Source: Brevundimonas sp. NIBR11
GTDB lineage: Bacteria; Pseudomonadota; Alphaproteobacteria; Caulobacterales; Caulobacteraceae
Assembly: GCF_027912535.1 (NCBI RefSeq)
Contig: NZ_CP115465.1
Location: forward strand, 1,902,001-1,966,000
Direction of reading: 5' to 3'
Length of the DNA stretch: 64,000 nucleotides
Part shown: positions 58,854 through 64,000 of the stretch, piece after piece
How the letters are laid out: each line of letters starts with the position of its first letter
How positions within the stretch are numbered: the first letter of the stretch is position 1
Translations under genes and position numbers: made by a program
Notes under the pieces: model-generated
The model's input: the letters and a program-made list of their open reading frames with translations, nothing else
The model's database searches: none
Told to the model about the DNA's origin: nothing

Positions 58854-59960
58854 ATGAAGATCGCCCAAGTCACCCCGCTTTACGAGGCCGTCCCTCCTAA
58901 GCTCTACGGGGGCACCGAACGGGTGGTCGCCCATCTGACCGACGCCCTGGTCGATCTGGGCCATGACGTCACCCTTTTCGCCTCGGCCGAGGCGCAGACC
59001 AAGGCCCGCCTGATCCCGGTGCGCGATCAGGCAATCCGGCTGGATCCTGCGCCGCTGAAGTCCGATCTGGCTTCGCACATGACCATGCTGTCGGAGGTCC
59101 TGCGCCGCGCGGACGACTTCGACGTCATCCATTTCCACACCGACATGATCCATTTCCCGTTCTTCGAGAAATGCGCCAACAAGACGCTGACGACCCTGCA
59201 CGGGCGGCTGGACATGAAGGACCTGACGGAGGTCTATGAGCGCTGGCCGGAGTTCGGGCTGGTGTCCATTTCCGACGACCAGCGGCGGCCGCTGGCCTTC
59301 GCCAATTGGAAGGCGACGGTCCATCACGGCATGCCGGCCGAACAGTACCGGTTCTCGCCGAAGTCCGAGGGCTATCTGGCCTTCCTGGGCCGCATCTCGC
59401 CGGAGAAGCGGCCGGACCGGGCCATCGAGATCGCCACCAAGCTCGGCAAGCCGCTGAAGATGGCGGCCAAGGTCGATGCGGCGGACCGGGTCTATTACGA
59501 GACCAAGATCAGGCCGCTGATCGACGGCAATCCGCTGATCGAATTCATCGGCGAGATCGGGGATCATCAGAAGTCCGCCTTCCTGGGCGGGGCCGAGGCG
59601 CTGCTGTTCCCGATCGACTGGCCCGAGCCCTTCGGTCTGGTGATGATCGAGGCGATGGCCTGCGGAACGCCGGTGGTGGCCTTCCGCTGCGGTTCGACGA
59701 CCGAGGTCATCGAGGATGGCGCGACCGGCTTCCTGGTCGATACCCTCGAGCAGGCCGTGGCCGCGGCCGACCGCGCGTCGATGCTGGACCGCGAAGCGAT
59801 CCGGGCGCGGTTCGAGCTTCGCTTCTCGGCCACGGCGATGGCTCGACGGTATCTGGACGTCTACGGCGACCTGCTGGCCCGACGGCCGTATGCCGAGACG
59901 GTTCTGGACGACGTGGTGGTGCCGCTGCACGAAGATCGAAGCTTCGCCGCTTCCGCCTGA
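58854..59960 (+). CDS. glycosyltransferase family 4
   Basis: A 368-residue retaining GT-B enzyme beginning MKIAQVTPLYEAVPPKLYGG, with the donor-binding ESAM-like block WPEPFGLVMIEAMACGTPVV (E-x7-E) and AFLGRISPEKRPDRAI at the domain linker. No signal peptide. The next gene, a debranching-type glucosidase, follows by 78 bp on the same strand, so it probably works on a glucan or glycoside made or trimmed by that pair. Acceptor and donor are unknown. Confidence 0.9.
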   Translation: MKIAQVTPLYEAVPPKLYGGTERVVAHLTDALVDLGHDVTLFASAEAQTKARLIPVRDQAIRLDPAPLKSDLASHMTMLSEVLRRADDFDVIHFHTDMIHFPFFEKCANKTLTTLHGRLDMKDLTEVYERWPEFGLVSISDDQRRPLAFANWKATVHHGMPAEQYRFSPKSEGYLAFLGRISPEKRPDRAIEIATKLGKPLKMAAKVDAADRVYYETKIRPLIDGNPLIEFIGEIGDHQKSAFLGGAEALLFPIDWPEPFGLVMIEAMACGTPVVAFRCGSTTEVIEDGATGFLVDTLEQAVAAADRASMLDREAIRARFELRFSATAMARRYLDVYGDLLARRPYAETVLDDVVVPLHEDRSFAASA

Positions 59961-60038
59961 ACCTAACCACGCCTCGGCCATTTTCCCTTCGCATTCGCAA
60001 ACCACGCTGGTGGGAGACGGGCGCCTTAGCGAGGTTTC

Positions 60039-62186
60039 ATGGACGACGGCTATTCGGTGCAGCAGACGGCCGCGGAGAGCGCGGAGACCGGCGGGCTCGA
60101 CACCCTGCAGGCCCTCAAGGACGCGGACACCTTCCTGGTGGCCGACAACTGGGGCGACCTGAAGGGCGGGGCCGACGGCCTGTTCGACCATGACACGCGG
60201 ATCCTGTCGCGGTTCCTGATGACCGTGGGGCTGGCGCGGCCGTCGCGACTGAGTTCCGGCGTGAGCCGGGACAATGTCTTCTTTACCGCCCACACGACCA
60301 ACCGGCCCCTGCCCCCCATGGGCGGGCGGTCGGCGCCGGCGGGGGTGCTGCACATCGAGCGGCGGCGCTTCGTCTGGGACCGGCGGATGTTCGAGCGGGT
60401 GCGGATGGTCAACCATGGGGTGGAGGACGTCCTGCTGCCCTTGGCCTTCGAGTTCGGGGCCGATTTCGCCGACATCTTCCAGGTTCGCGGAACGCTGAGG
60501 GAGAAGCGTGGGACGTCCGAGGCGCCGACGCACGACGGGCGGCGGGTGACGTTCCGCTATGTCGGACTGGACGACGTGGTGCGGACCAGTTGCCTGGCCT
60601 TCTCGGAGCCGCCGGCGCGGCTGACCGGGACGCGGGCGGAGTTCATGTTCAGCCTGCCCAAGGGGCGGGAGATGGACCTCTATATCGAGTGCGGGGCCGT
60701 GGCCTGTGAGACGCCGGACCCGCAGAGGTGGCGCGAGAACGCGGTCGCAGCGCAGCTGGCCATGCGGCGCAGACGCAGGCGGGGCGCCTCGCTGAGGGGG
60801 CCGCGCAGTCCGCGCTTCAACGCCTGGCTGGACCAGTCGCGATCGGACATCGCGCTTCTGACCACCGACCTGCCGACGGGGCCCTACCCCTATGCGGGGA
60901 CGCCGTGGTTCTCCACGCCGTTCGGGCGGGACGGGATCATCTGCGCCTGGCAGATGCTGTGGCTCGATCCCTCCCTGGCCAAGGGGGTGCTGACCTATCT
61001 GGCGAGGCGGCAGGCGACGGAGACCAGCGCTTTCCAGGACAGCCAGCCCGGCAAGATCATGCATGAGACCCGGGGCGGCGAGATGAGCGGCCTCGGCGAG
61101 GTTCCGTTCGGCCTCTATTACGGCGGGGTCGACACCACCTGTCTGTTCGTGGCCCTGGCCGGGGCCTATTTCCGCAGAACGGGCGACCTGGAGACGATCC
61201 GGGCGCTGTGGCCCAACCTCATCGCCGCGACGGAGTGGATGCGGGACTATGGCGACAGCAACGGCGACGGGCTGATCGACTACGCCCGCGCGGCCGAGAC
61301 GGGGCTGTCGAACCAGGGCTGGAAGGACTCGGAGGACTCGATCTTCCATTCCGACGGGCGGTTCCCGAAGGGACCGATCGCGCTGCTGGAGGTGCAGGGC
61401 TATGCCTTCGCCGCCTGGCGGGCGATGGCCGACCTGGGGGCCTTGATCGGCGATGCGCGGGCCATGGCCTGGGACAATCAGGCCGACGAAATCCGCTCGC
61501 TCGTCGAGGAGCGGTTCTGGATGGAGGACGAGCAGTTCTACGCCATCGCGCTGGACGGCGACGGCGAGCCTTGCGAAGCCATCGGGTCGAACGCCGGGCA
61601 TCTGTTGTTCACCGGCCTGCCGACGGCGACGCGGGCGGCGGCGGTGACGAAACGGCTGCTGGGCGGCGAGTTCCGCTCCGGCTGGGGTCTGAGGACGCTG
61701 GCGCGGGGTCAGGCCCGGTTCAATCCGATGAGCTACCACAACGGCTCGGTCTGGCCGCACGACACCTCCCTGGGCGTGGCGGGCATGGCCCAATACGGCG
61801 AACGGGATGCGGTCGGGTCGATCCTGGGCGAGATCTACGAGGCCGCCAGCCATTTCCACATGCGGCTGCCCGAGCTGTTCTGCGGCTTCGAACGGGAGCC
61901 CGGCGAAGGTCCGATCGCCTATCCGGTCGCCTGCCTGCCCCAGGCCTGGGCGGCGGGGTCGGTCTTCCTGATGCTGCAGGCGTCGCTGGGGGTGTCGATC
62001 GACGCTCCGAACAGGACGATCACCGTCAACGCCCCCGCCCTGCCCTCCGGGATCGAGCGGCTGACCGTCAGCCGGCTGCAGGTCGGCGAGGCGACGGTCG
62101 ACCTGGCCTTCGAAAGGGTCGGCGATCAGGTCGTGGTCATGCCGAGGAACCGTGTCGGAGACGTGCGGGTGGTGACGACGCGCTGA
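60039..62186 (+). CDS. amylo-alpha-1,6-glucosidase-type (glycogen debranching) protein
   Basis: A 715-residue cytoplasmic protein. Residues 1-240 form the N-terminal beta domain found in this family (LFDHDTRILSRFLMTVG). The rest is an (alpha/alpha)6 barrel with TPWFSTPFGRDGIICAWQML, LIDYARAAETGLSNQGWKDS and FNPMSYHNGSVWPHDTSLGV, where acidic catalytic residues are expected. No alpha-amylase domain is fused. It probably hydrolyses or debranches a short glucan with the adjacent GT4. It is convergent with mutY, with essentially no gap. Confidence 0.9.
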   Translation: MDDGYSVQQTAAESAETGGLDTLQALKDADTFLVADNWGDLKGGADGLFDHDTRILSRFLMTVGLARPSRLSSGVSRDNVFFTAHTTNRPLPPMGGRSAPAGVLHIERRRFVWDRRMFERVRMVNHGVEDVLLPLAFEFGADFADIFQVRGTLREKRGTSEAPTHDGRRVTFRYVGLDDVVRTSCLAFSEPPARLTGTRAEFMFSLPKGREMDLYIECGAVACETPDPQRWRENAVAAQLAMRRRRRRGASLRGPRSPRFNAWLDQSRSDIALLTTDLPTGPYPYAGTPWFSTPFGRDGIICAWQMLWLDPSLAKGVLTYLARRQATETSAFQDSQPGKIMHETRGGEMSGLGEVPFGLYYGGVDTTCLFVALAGAYFRRTGDLETIRALWPNLIAATEWMRDYGDSNGDGLIDYARAAETGLSNQGWKDSEDSIFHSDGRFPKGPIALLEVQGYAFAAWRAMADLGALIGDARAMAWDNQADEIRSLVEERFWMEDEQFYAIALDGDGEPCEAIGSNAGHLLFTGLPTATRAAAVTKRLLGGEFRSGWGLRTLARGQARFNPMSYHNGSVWPHDTSLGVAGMAQYGERDAVGSILGEIYEAASHFHMRLPELFCGFEREPGEGPIAYPVACLPQAWAAGSVFLMLQASLGVSIDAPNRTITVNAPALPSGIERLTVSRLQVGEATVDLAFERVGDQVVVMPRNRVGDVRVVTTR

Positions 62187-63221
62187 TCAGCAGGCCAGAG
62201 CCCGTTCCAGCGCCTTGCGGAAGACGGTCGGCAGGGCGGCCAGCGCCTCGGGTTCGGGCGTCCAGAGGAAGTCGCCCTGCCCTGTCGCGACCCGAATCGT
62301 CAGGGTCAGCGAGAAGTGGGTGAACACGTGCTCGATGGCGCCAGCCTCGGTCCAGGCGGCGGCGACGGGCGGGGTCTCGTCCGGCGCATCCACGGTCCAA
62401 TCACTGGTCGGGAGGCCGACCATGCCGCCGAGGAGGCCCTTGGCCGGGCGGCGGACGAGGGCGACGCGGCCGGCGCCGTCGCGAAGGACCCAGGCGACGC
62501 CTTGGCGGTGCGGGCGGGCGGCCTTCTTCGTCTTGACCGGATAGCGTTCGGGCTCACCCCTGGCGCGGCCGGCGCACCACGGCGAGATCGGGCACATCAG
62601 GCAGAGCGGGGACTTGGGACGGCAAACACCCGAGCCGAGGTCCATCAGCGCCTGGGCCCAGTCGCCGGGGCGGTCGTCAGCGACCAGGATCGCGGCCAGG
62701 CGTCTGAGCTCGGGCCGGGCGGCGGGGACCGGGGTCTCGACGGCGAACAGGCGGGCGACGACGCGCTCGACATTGCCGTCCACGACATTGGCCGCGCGCT
62801 CGAAGGCGATGGCCGCGACGGCGGCGGCGGTATAGGCGCCCACCCCCGGCAGGGCCAGCAGGGCCGCTTCGGTGTCGGGGAAGACGCCGCCATGGTCGTT
62901 GGCGACGGCGCGGGCGCAGGCCAGCAGGTTGCGCGCGCGGGCGTAGTAGCCGAGGCCGGCCCAGGCGGCCATCAGGTCGGCGTCCTCTGCGGCGGCGAGG
63001 TCGGAGACGGTGGGCCAGCGGGCGGTGAACCGCTCGAAATAGGGGGTGGCGTGGGGGACGGTCGTCTGCTGCAGCATCACCTCGGACAGCCAGACGCGGT
63101 AGGGATCGGCGCGGGTCGCGGCGCCGGGCGGGGCGCGCCACGGCAGGGTGCGCGCATGGGCGTCGTACCAGGCCAGCAGGGCGGCGCGGATCGCGGCTGT
63201 GTCGTGCGGGACGGCAGTCAT
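62187..63221 (-). CDS. mutY: A/G-specific adenine DNA glycosylase
   Basis: Removes adenine opposite 8-oxoG. The start at 63221 gives a 344-residue protein. It contains WLSEVMLQQTTVPHATPYFE, the HhH-GPD region LPGVGAYTAAAVAAIAFERA with the catalytic Asp in NVVDGNVERV, and a 4Fe-4S cluster CRPKSPLCLMCPISPWCAGR. A C-terminal NUDIX-like domain (GLLGGMVGLPTSDW) recognises 8-oxoG. Confidence 0.96.
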   Translation of the reverse strand: MTAVPHDTAAIRAALLAWYDAHARTLPWRAPPGAATRADPYRVWLSEVMLQQTTVPHATPYFERFTARWPTVSDLAAAEDADLMAAWAGLGYYARARNLLACARAVANDHGGVFPDTEAALLALPGVGAYTAAAVAAIAFERAANVVDGNVERVVARLFAVETPVPAARPELRRLAAILVADDRPGDWAQALMDLGSGVCRPKSPLCLMCPISPWCAGRARGEPERYPVKTKKAARPHRQGVAWVLRDGAGRVALVRRPAKGLLGGMVGLPTSDWTVDAPDETPPVAAAWTEAGAIEHVFTHFSLTLTIRVATGQGDFLWTPEPEALAALPTVFRKALERALAC

Positions 63222-63242
63222 CTGTCGCGCTATACAGGGATC

Positions 63243-63803
63243 ATGCCCCGCGATCTGCCCACAGACGCCGAGACCCGCGAGATCCTGTCGCGCAGACGGA
63301 CCCGGCCGATGCCGCGCCCGGCGCCGCCGGTCGGGCGGTCGCTGGCGCCGCTGATCCGGGAACTGGACGAGAAGTTCGGGCGCGGAGCGGGGGCGCTGGA
63401 GCCCCGCTGGCGCGAGATCGTCGGCGAACAGCTGGCCCGCGTCACCCGGCCGCAGAAGCTGACCAAGGGCAGGGCTGGATCGGGCGGCACGCTGGAGCTG
63501 CGCGTCGCGGGGCCTGCGGCCCTGCTGGTCCAGCACCAGTCGGCCGACATCCTGGCGCGGGTGAACCTGTTCCTCGGCGCGGGCGCGGTGGACAAGCTGA
63601 GGATCGCTCAGGGGCCGGTGAAGCCCCTCGCCGCCCCCGCAGCCTCGACAAAGGGTGCGCGGCGACGGATCGACCCGCTGGACGCGGCGGCGGAGGCGGA
63701 GCTGACGAAGTCCGTCGAGGGCGCGCCAGCCGGGCTCAAGGCGGCCCTTGCGAACCTCGGGCGAGCGGTGCTGTCGGATCAAGCGAAGCGCGGGCGGCGG
63801 TGA
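63243..63803 (+). CDS. DUF721 family protein (DciA-like)
   Basis: A 186-residue protein with a basic N-terminus and the DUF721 core LEPRWREIVGEQLARVTRPQKL, GGTLELRVAGPAALLVQHQS and ILARVNLFLG. DUF721 members such as DciA load or recruit the replicative helicase in bacteria lacking DnaC; some alphaproteobacterial members are longer with extra tails, as here. Its start lies 21 bp from the divergent mutY start. Confidence 0.8.
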   Translation: MPRDLPTDAETREILSRRRTRPMPRPAPPVGRSLAPLIRELDEKFGRGAGALEPRWREIVGEQLARVTRPQKLTKGRAGSGGTLELRVAGPAALLVQHQSADILARVNLFLGAGAVDKLRIAQGPVKPLAAPAASTKGARRRIDPLDAAAEAELTKSVEGAPAGLKAALANLGRAVLSDQAKRGRR

Positions 63804-63940
63804 CGCCGTTGCGCAAACTCGCCGAAAAGCCTGACCTTTCCTGACCTTGGTCGCCTGAAAGAGTGTGCGGCATTGACCCGGCTCCGACCGGGTGAGCATT
63901 GCGCTCCTGCATGTCGGCTCAGCCCATGCCCGTCATTTCC

Positions 63941-64000
63941 ATGGAGTCGCCTGTGTCCACATCCGCTCGCCTTTTGCTTCTGGGAGCGACCGCCGTCGCG
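63941..64000 (+). CDS. start of a secreted protein (partial, runs off the right edge)
   Basis: An ATG at 63941 (or GTG at 63953) opens a frame reading MESPVSTSARLLLLGATAVA that continues past the window end. It looks like the beginning of a signal peptide. Only 20 residues are visible. In Caulobacter-type genomes a DsbA-like thioredoxin-fold protein often follows the DUF721 gene, but nothing here proves that. Confidence 0.4.
   Translation, partial: MESPVSTSARLLLLGATAVA

Noticed and set aside
58761-61859. 1032-codon minus-strand open frame across the GT4 and debranching genes
   Set aside because: Composition is Arg/Pro/Gln/His-rich with no motif. Both plus-strand genes are well recognised.

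Overview
The window is GC-rich chromosomal DNA from an alphaproteobacterium of the Caulobacterales, most likely Brevundimonas or a close relative. The evidence is a CcrM-type GANTC methyltransferase, a divK-pleD pair with Caulobacter-like lengths and key residues, CtrA-like boxes at ccrM and ftsZ, a class I lysyl-tRNA synthetase, a separate F0 ATP synthase operon with b' and b subunits, an FtsZ with a long linker, and very large TonB receptors. Nearly everything is core chromosome. There is no prophage, CRISPR array, integron or transposase gene.

Layout. 1-4.4 kb: partial lysS, a DUF4126-like membrane protein, queA and an M61 peptidase. 4.5-6.0 kb: a decayed RTX-type protein gene. 6.0-9.9 kb (minus): tRNA-Trp, secE, nusG, rplK, rplA, rplJ, rplL, with a promoter and long leader before rplJ; rpoB does not follow. 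10-15.7 kb: a CBS/CorC membrane protein, envelope lipoproteins, an L,D-transpeptidase, a carboxylesterase and a CPBP protease. 15.8-20.3 kb (minus): the str operon rpsL-rpsG-fusA-tuf. 20.5-22.3 kb: three lipoproteins and rpmG. 22.3-27.3 kb: divK-pleD, dinB, a dihaem cytochrome c and a polysaccharide deacetylase. 28.0-30.7 kb (plus): atpI-atpB-atpE-atpF'-atpF. 31.4-36.1 kb (minus): a tandem glycine riboswitch and gcvT-gcvH-gcvPA-gcvPB. 36.2-44.5 kb: an HSL-type hydrolase, a Gly/Tyr/Arg-rich low-complexity protein, adenine deaminase, argS, ispH, tRNA-Leu and an M28 peptidase. 44.6-56.6 kb (minus): the division and wall cluster murC-murB-ddl-ftsQ-ftsA-[TonB receptor]-ftsZ-lpxC. 57.6-64 kb: ccrM, a GT4 glycosyltransferase with a glycogen-debranching-type enzyme, mutY, a DUF721 gene and the start of a secreted protein.

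Cell-cycle logic. divK/pleD, ccrM and ftsZ all lie here. TTAA-N7-TTAA-like boxes sit before ccrM and ftsZ, a weaker one before divK, and a GANTC site lies between the ccrM box and its start codon. This is what a CtrA/CcrM circuit would look like.

Most unusual feature. A 521-bp element is present twice (27334-27854 plus, 57194-56674 minus) with about 13 substitutions and no indels. It is packed with short perfect hairpins, some mutually exclusive. Each copy lies just upstream of, and in the same direction as, an essential operon (atp F0, and murC of the dcw cluster). It carries no transposase, and the long reading frame on its opposite strand is broken in one copy. I interpret it as a dispersed structured RNA or regulatory element. 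The two copies could also mediate inversion of the 29-kb segment between them.
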